Source: Spirochaetia bacterium (GTDB lineage Bacteria; Spirochaetota; Spirochaetia; Treponematales; Breznakiellaceae). Taken from it: a stretch of DNA of 10,494 bases. Shown here piece by piece: positions 1 through 6,591 of this stretch (positions are counted from its first letter, which is position 1; the number at the start of each line of letters is the position of its first letter). The notes below the pieces were generated by a model. It had not been told where the DNA came from. It saw only the letters and a list, made by a program, of their open reading frames with translations, and searched no databases. Position numbers and translations under genes: made by a program. The stretch lies in contig BNVA01000063.1 of assembly GCA_025997755.1 (NCBI GenBank), forward strand, positions 1 through 10,494. Reading direction: 5' to 3'.

Positions 1-3000
1 CCCAAGCCCAGATATGCCTGTAACTGAAAGAGCGCCCGCCGTCAAATTCTCACTTGTTGAAAGCGAGCCGCCTACGTTAATAGCGGTTCCGCTCACGTCC
101 AAATTCGTATTAACTATCAGGTTTTCGTAAGTGCCGCCATTCCATACCGTTGATGATGATAAACCGGCACCGCCGTAATACTCTACCGTGCTTGGCGCTC
201 CGTTAGCCGCCGCCGCTATGGTGAAGGTGCCGCCCTCTGTAATCCGCAGTAGTCCGTTATTCGCAACCCCGCTTGTTACCGACAATGATCCCGCGTTTAT
301 ATCGAGCGTGCCGCCTATCGTTATGCTTCCTGCGGCTAGTGTTTGGCTGCCCAAGCTAAGGCTTGCGCTCCCGCCTATCGTGATTGTTCCCGCAGTTCCC
401 GCGATGTTCATTACCGGATAGCGGGGTCTACTGTCAGGTATCAATATGCTTGTATCTGGTTGCTGCGGCGGAGCAACGCCAGCCAGCCAGTTGCTGTCCT
501 CATCCCAATCCGTGTTTGAGCCGCCAGTCCATGTGTAAGTTCCGCCTTTAAATATGTTTTTTGTGTTGCCGTGATTTATACCTGCGGGGTCTAGTCCCAG
601 ATAGAGGACGGACTCAACATCGCGTATATAGGCTCCAGGCGAAATTGACGCGCTGCCTGTACCAACATGAAGTATCATTCTGCTTCCGCCCGTCGAAGCT
701 GTCATTGTTCCGCCGGTCAAAGCGAAAGACCCGTCGACAAACTGCGTTCCCCCGCTTGGAAAAACCGCGGAGCCGTTTATAAATAGGTTGTTAAATGAGT
801 TAGTGCCTGCGAAAACGGCGCTGCCTCCGCCCGCTACAGTTACATTGTAGAAAGCGTTACCGTCGTTTATATTTGATGTTCCGTTAAAAACCACCAAACC
901 GTTTACATGCTCGAATGTGCCGCCGCCGGGTATAACCCAGTTTCCGCCTACGCTTGTTGTGCCGCCCATACCGGCCGTGTATGTGCCGCCTATACTTATG
1001 CTGCCTGCCAAATTAACGCTTTTACCAGAGTCTTGCGTAAATTTGCCGTTTGCCGCTATGTCAAGCGAAGCAGCGGCAAGATTATCGTTTGCCGTTACTA
1101 TTCCGTTTGTTATCGAAAGCGTCCCTATATTATTAACGCTGCCTGTAAATACGCCGTTTCCCGATATGCCGATATTGTTGCCGCCGCCTTCCACAGGAGG
1201 TCCTAAACTTATTGACCCGCCGCTGTTTGCAGTAAGCGTTCCCGCCATGCCAAGCGTTACCGCGCCCGAGTAGGTCTGGCTGCTGCCGCCGTTTGTTGTT
1301 ATCGACGATGTGTTTATGAACGATGTCCCGCCTACAAAAAGCGTTCCCGCGGTTACCGTGTTGTTTATCGCGGCTCCGCCCGATACCGTTACAACATCCG
1401 CATTAACAGCGCCGCCGAATACCGCGTTGCTGCCCACGTACAGTGTCCCTATGCCGACGGTTCCGCCGAATAATCCTACGCCGCTTACTCTGAGGTTATT
1501 CGTGTTGCCTACTATTGCCGCACTGAAATTGACAGTCCCCGCCGTTAGCGTTCCTCCGCTTGTAAGCGTTACCGTACCTCCGTAGCTTTGACTGCCGCCC
1601 GTTGTCGTAACATTTGCCCCAAGCGCGGATATGCCTGTAACTGAAAGGGCATCCGCCGTCATATTCTCACTTGTTGAAAGCGAGCCGCCTACCGAAAGAT
1701 AGCTTCCGCTCGCGTCCAAATTCGTATCAACTATCAGGTTGTCGTAATTGCCGCCGTTCCATACCGTTGATGATGATGAACCGCCGCCGCCGTAGTACTC
1801 TACCGTGCTTGACGCTCCGTTAGCCGCCGTCGCTATGGTGAAGGTACCGCCCTCTGTAATCCGCAGTAGTCCGTTATTAGCAACCCCGCTTGTTACCGAC
1901 AATGATCCCGCGTTTATATCGAGCGTGCCGCCTACCGTTATGCTTCCTGCGTTAAGTGTTCGGCTGCCTAAATTGAGGCTTGCGCTCCCGCCTATCGTGA
2001 TTGTTCCCGCCGTTCCCGCGATGTTCATTACCGGGTAGCGGGGTCTGCTGTCAGGTATTATTATCAAGGTATTGGATTCCTGATCGGGCGCGACATTTCC
2101 TACCCAGTTGTAGTCCTCATCCCAATCCGTGTTTGAGCCGCCAGTCCATGTGTAAGTTCCGCCCGAAAATATGTTTACTGTGTTGCTCTTTTTTATACCT
2201 ACGGGGTCTAGTCCCAGATAGTTGACAGACTCAACATCGCTTATGACGGCTCCGCTTCCAATAAATGCGTTTCCTACCGCAACATTAAGTATCATCCTGC
2301 CCGCGCCTGTAGCCGTCATTGTTCCTGCCGTCCCCAAAGCGAAAGAATCTGCAATCTGCGTCCCGCCGCCGGGGAAACTTGCGTAGCCGTTGATAAGCAG
2401 GTTGTTGAATGAGTTTGTTCCCGCGAAAGCGGCGCTGCCTCCGCCCTCTACAGTTACATTGTAGAAAGCGTTACCGCCGTTTATATTTGATGTTCCGTTA
2501 AAAACCACACTGCCTGATCCATTATCGAATGTGCCGCTGTTTACCCAGTTTCCGCCTACGCTTGTTGTGCCGCCCATACCGGCCGTGTATGTGCCGCCTA
2601 TACTTATACTGCCTGCCAAATTAACGCTTTTACCAGAGTCTTGCGTAAATTTGCCGTTTGCCGCTATGTCAAGCGAATCGGCGTTAAGATCATTATCTGC
2701 CGTTACTATTCCGTTTGTTATCGAAAGCGTCCCTATATTATTAACGCTGCCTGTGAATACGCCGTTTCCCGATATGCCGATATTGTTATTGCCGCCGTCT
2801 AACGTGCTGTCCAAACTTATCGTGCCGCCGCCCGTTGAAGTGAGCGTGCCCGCCGTGTTAAACGTTACAGCGCCTGTGTAGGTCTGGCTGCCGCCCGTTT
2901 TGATAGTGTTTGTCTCTATATTTGTACTACGACCTACAAAAACCGCATCGGCGGTAACATCTCCTTTGAAGTTGGACTCTTGACTCACCGAAAGTGTCCC

Positions 3001-3903
3001 TATGCCGACGGTTCCGCCGAATTCGACTACACCGTATCCGTATATGTTTAGGTTGTGACTGCCGCCCGCAATTGCCTCTCGAAACGTCACCCCACTAATA
3101 GCTGAGAGTGTCCCCGCCCCGTTAAGTGTTACCGTTCCTGCATATGTCTGACCACGTCCAGTTGCTGTAACACTTCCTGCTATTGTCGATATGCCTGTAA
3201 CATCAAGTTCAAGCGCGATTAAATTCACACTTGTTGAAAGTGAGCCGCCTACGTTAATAGCGGTTCCGTTCACGTCCAAATTCGTATCAACTATCAAGTT
3301 TTCGTAACGGCCGCCGTGCCATACCGTTGATGATACAACCCCCGCCCCGCCGTAGTACTCTACCGTGCTTGACGCTCCGTTAACCGCTGCCGCTATGGTG
3401 AAGGTGCCGCCCTGCGTAATCCGTACCAGTCCGTTGTTTCCTACGGTTCCTGCGCTAAGTGTTCCGTTGTTTATGTCGAGCGTGCCGCCATTTGTTACGA
3501 TGCCGCCGACATCAAGTGTTCCGTTGTTTATGTCGATTGTGCCATCATTTGTTACGTCGGCAGCGCGAAGTGTTCCGTTGTTTATGTCGATTGTGCCATT
3601 ATTTTTTACGGTGCCGTAGGCATAAAGAGTCTTGCCATTTAAATCAAGGCTTGCGAATTTTTCAATAACGACGGAATTTGCAGAAGAGTCAGCAGACAAC
3701 ACAGGGTAATTAGTTGCTCCAGTAGGTATTGTTACATCGTCGCCGGAGATTGGTACGCTACCTATATCCCAGTTGCTGGAATCATCCCAATCTGAGCCAT
3801 TAATGCCTTTCCAAGTGAAATTAGCACCTGAAGCCGCTCCCGCGCAGAATAGAAGTACCGCGGCAAAGGTTAATACTTTTTTCTGGACGGCGAAACCACG
3901 CAT
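1..3903 (-). CDS. Giant secreted beta-repeat adhesin-like protein, partial (mirror copy)
   Basis: This is the mirror copy of the 6592-10494 gene, starting at the ATG complementary to 3901-3903 and open to the left edge without a stop (1301 codons). The predicted protein is identical to the right copy: a signal peptide at residues 1-26, two full long repeats and part of a third. Its 3' end is missing because the window stops inside the third repeat. It has the same upstream gap and promoter as the right copy, so nothing in the sequence makes it inactive. It is most likely not an independent gene but the same locus read twice through a fold-back contig. The plus-strand frames seen here with Pro/Val/Leu-rich translations are antisense shadows. 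Confidence 0.85.
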   Translation of the reverse strand, partial: MRGFAVQKKVLTFAAVLLFCAGAASGANFTWKGINGSDWDDSSNWDIGSVPISGDDVTIPTGATNYPVLSADSSANSVVIEKFASLDLNGKTLYAYGTVKNNGTIDINNGTLRAADVTNDGTIDINNGTLDVGGIVTNGGTLDINNGTLSAGTVGNNGLVRITQGGTFTIAAAVNGASSTVEYYGGAGVVSSTVWHGGRYENLIVDTNLDVNGTAINVGGSLSTSVNLIALELDVTGISTIAGSVTATGRGQTYAGTVTLNGAGTLSAISGVTFREAIAGGSHNLNIYGYGVVEFGGTVGIGTLSVSQESNFKGDVTADAVFVGRSTNIETNTIKTGGSQTYTGAVTFNTAGTLTSTGGGTISLDSTLDGGNNNIGISGNGVFTGSVNNIGTLSITNGIVTADNDLNADSLDIAANGKFTQDSGKSVNLAGSISIGGTYTAGMGGTTSVGGNWVNSGTFDNGSGSVVFNGTSNINGGNAFYNVTVEGGGSAAFAGTNSFNNLLINGYASFPGGGTQIADSFALGTAGTMTATGAGRMILNVAVGNAFIGSGAVISDVESVNYLGLDPVGIKKSNTVNIFSGGTYTWTGGSNTDWDEDYNWVGNVAPDQESNTLIIIPDSRPRYPVMNIAGTAGTITIGGSASLNLGSRTLNAGSITVGGTLDINAGSLSVTSGVANNGLLRITEGGTFTIATAANGASSTVEYYGGGGSSSSTVWNGGNYDNLIVDTNLDASGSYLSVGGSLSTSENMTADALSVTGISALGANVTTTGGSQSYGGTVTLTSGGTLTAGTVNFSAAIVGNTNNLRVSGVGLFGGTVGIGTLYVGSNAVFGGAVNADVVTVSGGAAINNTVTAGTLFVGGTSFINTSSITTNGGSSQTYSGAVTLGMAGTLTANSGGSISLGPPVEGGGNNIGISGNGVFTGSVNNIGTLSITNGIVTANDNLAAASLDIAANGKFTQDSGKSVNLAGSISIGGTYTAGMGGTTSVGGNWVIPGGGTFEHVNGLVVFNGTSNINDGNAFYNVTVAGGGSAVFAGTNSFNNLFINGSAVFPSGGTQFVDGSFALTGGTMTASTGGSRMILHVGTGSASISPGAYIRDVESVLYLGLDPAGINHGNTKNIFKGGTYTWTGGSNTDWDEDSNWLAGVAPPQQPDTSILIPDSRPRYPVMNIAGTAGTITIGGSASLSLGSQTLAAGSITIGGTLDINAGSLSVTSGVANNGLLRITEGGTFTIAAAANGAPSTVEYYGGAGLSSSTVWNGGTYENLIVNTNLDVSGTAINVGGSLSTSENLTAGALSVTGISGLG
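547..3828 (-). repeat. Adhesin long repeats, units 1 and 2, mirror copies
   Basis: These are the left-arm counterparts of the two full long repeats: unit 1 at 2164-3828 and unit 2 at 547-2163. The partial unit 3 occupies 1-546. The sequences are the same as in the right arm, so these entries carry no independent information. Confidence 0.83.
3439..3603 (-). repeat. Three tandem 54/57-base coding repeats, mirror copy
   Basis: This is the left-arm mirror of the 6892-7056 tandem array. On the plus strand it gives the shadow frames rich in 'SVPLFMS' repeats, which are not genes. Confidence 0.83.
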
Positions 3904-3910
3904 TAACTAC

Positions 3911-3939
3911 AGTATATAAAATTTGCCGCTTAATATAAA
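3911..3939 (-). promoter_or_regulatory. Promoter of the adhesin gene, mirror copy
   Basis: This is the mirror of the 6556-6584 promoter, with identical bases, reading leftward into the 1-3903 gene. Confidence 0.48.
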
Positions 3940-3960
3940 GATCGCGCAAGAGCTTCAAAA

Positions 3961-5190
3961 TCATGCGGAGGCTTGGCTAACTGCCCGCAGCCAGCTTGCT
4001 GTCCAGTCCGCGCCTTTTTTAAATTTGCATCTGTTTTTGATACAGTCTTTTGCACAGATTATGTTTGTCCTTTCCGCCGTTATGCGTTTTTTTTCATCTT
4101 TTATTGAAGTAACATCTTTTACCTGCGCCATACCCACAGTGCGCCGTATAAGCTCAAGTCCGGTACAAGCCGCGCTGTCGGACAAAATATTATCAAGGTA
4201 GTACTCCGCAAAACCTTCTGTTTTCGCCATTATGTCCGTTACGCGATGTTTGTATAAATCCAAAAATTTTGTCTTAAACAAATCTACCACTTCTTCCGCA
4301 GTTTTTAAAATCCAATCACAAAATTCTTTATTGCCTGCAGCGTGTCCGTTATCGTAAGCAAAGAATAAATTCGCTATCACATTACCAACATCGTAACCTA
4401 TTGGTCCGTAAAAAGCGAATTCGGGATCAAACACCCGTGTTTCGTTATCCTTAACAAAAATTGATCCGGTGTGTAAATCTCCGTGTAACAAAGCCTGTGC
4501 GTTATTTAAAAATTCAAATTTTAGTTTTGCAGCTTCAAGATGCAGTTGTTTATCGTCGTATAATTCTTTTTTCACAAACTCAAGATTAGCAGGCGTAACA
4601 ATGTTACGTCCGTTTACATCGTTGTAAGGTTCCGTATAAACCAAATCTTCTGTTATTTCGCATAACTGCGGGTTTATAAAACTTTTTACCAAATCTTTTT
4701 TTGCCTTATGTTCCATAACAATATCTGTTGTGTTAAGCAAAGTATTCACCATAAAGGTGCTTATATCGTCCGCGAAACGCGGAAAAATTTTGTGTTCCAT
4801 AAGCGCATAACGCATAAGTTTAAAATCGGACAGATCTTCCATTATGCAGGCGCACATAACCGTGTCATACTCATATATTTTTGGAACAAGACCGCAGGCA
4901 TATTTGTCCTGCAGAATAAGAATCTCAGATTCAATCCGGTTACGGTCGGTAGAAACTTTCATTTCGGCGGAAATACGCAGCGCAACACCCGCCTGTTTTA
5001 CAATCACCGACTTTCCCGAAGCTCCTACCGCACGGAATACATAGTTTAAATTGCCGTCGCCAATCTCTTTGATCTCAAGTTTTTCGCCGCGGGTAAAATA
5101 CTTACCCTTAGCTAAAAGATATTCCGCCACGTCATTTTCTTTCATCAAAAAACATACGATATCACAAGGCAATACATAAAACAGGCACAC
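3961..5190 (-). CDS. mtnK: 5-methylthioribose kinase, mirror copy with chimeric N-terminus
   Basis: Residues from FLMKEND onward are identical to those of the right-hand mtnK, including the HGDLHTGSI catalytic loop, DPEFAFYG and the RRTVG segment. The true first seven residues (MADFSKY) are absent. The frame instead runs into spacer sequence and can be opened at a GTG (complement of 5188-5190), giving 409 residues with an odd Cys-rich leader, MCLFYVLPCDIVC. No Shine-Dalgarno motif precedes that GTG. The ATG for Met10 (complement of 5143-5145) would give a protein lacking only the extreme N-terminus, also without a visible ribosome binding site. The enzyme core is certain, but this copy is probably an artefact of the palindrome or, if real, a 5'-truncated duplicate without a promoter. 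Confidence 0.75.
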   Translation of the reverse strand: MCLFYVLPCDIVCFLMKENDVAEYLLAKGKYFTRGEKLEIKEIGDGNLNYVFRAVGASGKSVIVKQAGVALRISAEMKVSTDRNRIESEILILQDKYACGLVPKIYEYDTVMCACIMEDLSDFKLMRYALMEHKIFPRFADDISTFMVNTLLNTTDIVMEHKAKKDLVKSFINPQLCEITEDLVYTEPYNDVNGRNIVTPANLEFVKKELYDDKQLHLEAAKLKFEFLNNAQALLHGDLHTGSIFVKDNETRVFDPEFAFYGPIGYDVGNVIANLFFAYDNGHAAGNKEFCDWILKTAEEVVDLFKTKFLDLYKHRVTDIMAKTEGFAEYYLDNILSDSAACTGLELIRRTVGMAQVKDVTSIKDEKKRITAERTNIICAKDCIKNRCKFKKGADWTASWLRAVSQASA

Positions 5191-5256
5191 GGAGGCGCAG
5201 CGAACTATGTACTGCCCTTCCGTGCAGTCTTCATTATTGATATAATGCGGGGGTAG
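5153..5256 (+). CDS. Possible 3' end of an unidentified upstream gene
   Basis: The plus-strand frame read from 5155 stays open for 33 codons to TAG 5254-5256 and gives a plausible-looking tail, AANYVLPFRAVFIIDIMRG. It overlaps the extended -10 motif. An open run of this length is expected by chance fairly often, and I do not recognise the family. If real, the body of the gene lies upstream in the true genome and is replaced here by the left arm. Confidence 0.15.
5211..5228. promoter_or_regulatory. Small inverted repeat over the -35 region
   Basis: ACTGC and GCAGT are separated by eight bases, exactly over the place where a -35 element would lie for the 5238-5246 promoter. It could be an operator half-site pair, but five-base arms are common by chance. 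This is speculative. Confidence 0.18.
5238..5246 (+). promoter_or_regulatory. Extended -10 promoter for mtnK
   Basis: TGATATAAT is a perfect TATAAT with the extended-10 TG. The base run 17 bases upstream (5218-5223, TTCCGT) is a poor -35, which fits an extended -10 promoter. Transcription would start near 5252-5254, giving a leader of about 70 bases before ATG 5323. It points only toward the right mtnK copy, and the left copy has no equivalent. Confidence 0.55.
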
Positions 5257-5265
5257 CGTAATAAC

Positions 5266-5278
5266 ACCGCGCAGCGGT
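5266..5278 (+). other. Leader hairpin 1 upstream of mtnK
   Basis: ACCGC-GCA-GCGGT can form a five-base-pair stem with a three-base loop in the predicted mtnK leader RNA. It is short but GC-rich. No match to the S-box (SAM-I) riboswitch, which often controls salvage genes in Firmicutes, was recognised around it. Confidence 0.3.
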
Positions 5279-5289
5279 TTATGGAGCGT

Positions 5290-5311
5290 AGGGGGGTGAA
5301 CCCCCTCTTTT
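5290..5311 (+). terminator. Terminator-like hairpin directly before the mtnK ribosome binding site
   Basis: AGGGGG-GTGAA-CCCCCT forms a six-base-pair, very GC-rich stem followed by C and TTTT (5308-5311). It lies between the extended -10 promoter and the AGGAGG. It could be an attenuator in the mtnK leader, or the terminator of an upstream gene whose body is not in the window. The short T tract makes it a weak terminator at best. Confidence 0.4.
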
Positions 5312-5317
5312 AGGAGG
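5312..5317 (+). promoter_or_regulatory. Strong Shine-Dalgarno site of mtnK
   Basis: A perfect AGGAGG lies five bases before ATG 5323. It decides the start codon and identifies the right-hand mtnK as the native copy. It follows the terminator-like stem by a few bases, so folding there could affect its access. Confidence 0.85.
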
Positions 5318-5322
5318 CGGGG

Positions 5323-6534
5323 ATGGCGGATTTTAGTAAATATTTTTTGATGAAAGAAAATGACGTGGCGGAATATCTTTTAGCTAAGGGTAAGTATTTT
5401 ACCCGCGGCGAAAAACTTGAGATCAAAGAGATTGGCGACGGCAATTTAAACTATGTATTCCGTGCGGTAGGAGCTTCGGGAAAGTCGGTGATTGTAAAAC
5501 AGGCGGGTGTTGCGCTGCGTATTTCCGCCGAAATGAAAGTTTCTACCGACCGTAACCGGATTGAATCTGAGATTCTTATTCTGCAGGACAAATATGCCTG
5601 CGGTCTTGTTCCAAAAATATATGAGTATGACACGGTTATGTGCGCCTGCATAATGGAAGATCTGTCCGATTTTAAACTTATGCGTTATGCGCTTATGGAA
5701 CACAAAATTTTTCCGCGTTTCGCGGACGATATAAGCACCTTTATGGTGAATACTTTGCTTAACACAACAGATATTGTTATGGAACATAAGGCAAAAAAAG
5801 ATTTGGTAAAAAGTTTTATAAACCCGCAGTTATGCGAAATAACAGAAGATTTGGTTTATACGGAACCTTACAACGATGTAAACGGACGTAACATTGTTAC
5901 GCCTGCTAATCTTGAGTTTGTGAAAAAAGAATTATACGACGATAAACAACTGCATCTTGAAGCTGCAAAACTAAAATTTGAATTTTTAAATAACGCACAG
6001 GCTTTGTTACACGGAGATTTACACACCGGATCAATTTTTGTTAAGGATAACGAAACACGGGTGTTTGATCCCGAATTCGCTTTTTACGGACCAATAGGTT
6101 ACGATGTTGGTAATGTGATAGCGAATTTATTCTTTGCTTACGATAACGGACACGCTGCAGGCAATAAAGAATTTTGTGATTGGATTTTAAAAACTGCGGA
6201 AGAAGTGGTAGATTTGTTTAAGACAAAATTTTTGGATTTATACAAACATCGCGTAACGGACATAATGGCGAAAACAGAAGGTTTTGCGGAGTACTACCTT
6301 GATAATATTTTGTCCGACAGCGCGGCTTGTACCGGACTTGAGCTTATACGGCGCACTGTGGGTATGGCGCAGGTAAAAGATGTTACTTCAATAAAAGATG
6401 AAAAAAAACGCATAACGGCGGAAAGGACAAACATAATCTGTGCAAAAGACTGTATCAAAAACAGATGCAAATTTAAAAAAGGCGCGGACTGGACAGCAAG
6501 CTGGCTGCGGGCAGTTAGCCAAGCCTCCGCATGA
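5323..6534 (+). CDS. mtnK: S-methyl-5-thioribose kinase (MtnK)
   Basis: This cytoplasmic enzyme of the methionine salvage pathway phosphorylates 5-methylthioribose with ATP to 5-methylthioribose 1-phosphate, the substrate of the isomerase MtnA. The protein is 403 residues, close to the usual length of about 400, and appears intact. Visible motifs are a glycine-rich ATP loop, GDGNLNYVFR (38-47); VIVKQ with Lys59 (56-60); MEDLSDFKLMR (111-121) in the hinge region; GRN (188-190); LEAAKLKFEFLNNAQALLHGD (212-232) running into the catalytic loop HGDLHTGSI (230-238); DPEFAFYGPIGYDVGN (249-264), which replaces the kinase DFG metal site; and LIRRTVG (341-347), whose arginine pair binds the substrate in known MtnK structures. 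The start is fixed by AGGAGG five bases upstream and by the typical N-terminus with YFLM. No mtnA or other salvage gene is in view. The family call is firm because general aminoglycoside phosphotransferase-fold kinases lack this combination. Confidence 0.96.
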   Translation: MADFSKYFLMKENDVAEYLLAKGKYFTRGEKLEIKEIGDGNLNYVFRAVGASGKSVIVKQAGVALRISAEMKVSTDRNRIESEILILQDKYACGLVPKIYEYDTVMCACIMEDLSDFKLMRYALMEHKIFPRFADDISTFMVNTLLNTTDIVMEHKAKKDLVKSFINPQLCEITEDLVYTEPYNDVNGRNIVTPANLEFVKKELYDDKQLHLEAAKLKFEFLNNAQALLHGDLHTGSIFVKDNETRVFDPEFAFYGPIGYDVGNVIANLFFAYDNGHAAGNKEFCDWILKTAEEVVDLFKTKFLDLYKHRVTDIMAKTEGFAEYYLDNILSDSAACTGLELIRRTVGMAQVKDVTSIKDEKKRITAERTNIICAKDCIKNRCKFKKGADWTASWLRAVSQASA

Positions 6535-6555
6535 TTTTGAAGCTCTTGCGCGATC

Positions 6556-6584
6556 TTTATATTAAGCGGCAAATTTTATATACT
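6556..6584 (+). promoter_or_regulatory. Promoter of the adhesin gene, right copy
   Basis: TTTATA (6556-6561) and TATACT (6579-6584) are spaced by exactly 17 bases and resemble a sigma-70 promoter (four and five of six consensus bases). The predicted start point falls at about 6591, against the ATG at 6592. With no Shine-Dalgarno motif in between, the message would be leaderless. The site sits in the 57-base gap after mtnK, and no terminator hairpin was found there, so read-through from mtnK is also possible. Confidence 0.5.
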
Positions 6585-6591
6585 GTAGTTA

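Larger units (their letters stand above)
1..5152. repeat. Left arm of 5.15-kb inverted repeat
   Basis: This arm is the reverse complement of 5343-10494. Spot checks at the outer ends, at 61-120, at 3901-3960, at 4441-4500 and at the inner edge all matched base for base, and all open frames recur at mirror coordinates with identical translations. The inner edge is the run of six A at 5147-5152, which mirrors six T at 5343-5348; the next base outward into the centre differs. Identity over such a length, including fast-evolving repeat sequence, means either a very recent event or an artefact of amplification or assembly. Treat everything in this arm as a second view of the right arm. Confidence 0.97.
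5153..5342. other. Unique central spacer of the palindrome
   Basis: These 190 bases are the only ones without a mirror copy. The right part is the natural upstream region of mtnK: promoter, leader hairpins, AGGAGG, ATG at 5323 and codons 1-7. The left edge (5152/5153) is the likely unnatural joint, where a second inverted copy of mtnK begins abruptly inside the codon 7/8 boundary. If this is a fold-back chimera, 5153-5322 is the true upstream sequence of mtnK and the bases left of 5153 do not belong next to it. No site-specific recombinase gene or obvious recombination-site repeat lies at the two edges. Confidence 0.85.

Noticed and set aside
188..3668. Series of plus-strand open frames with Pro/Val/Leu- or Cys/Arg-rich translations (and their mirrors on the minus strand at 6827-10307)
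   Set aside because: They are antisense or shifted-frame shadows of the Gly/Thr/Asn-rich adhesin repeats. They recur only because the coding repeats recur, and they lack consistent ribosome binding sites.
3923..4201. 92-codon frame opposite the 3' end of mtnK and the gap (mirror 6294-6572)
   Set aside because: It is a shadow of the mtnK C-terminal coding strand, and its start lies in the adhesin promoter gap.
4708..5049. 113- and 66-codon frames opposite the left mtnK (mirrors at 5446-5787 and 5451-5651)
   Set aside because: These are antisense to a clearly conserved enzyme, show no recognisable domain and have no upstream signals.
5247..5322. S-box (SAM-I) riboswitch in the mtnK leader
   Set aside because: The leader is only about 70 bases, too short for the four-helix S-box, and the conserved core was not found.
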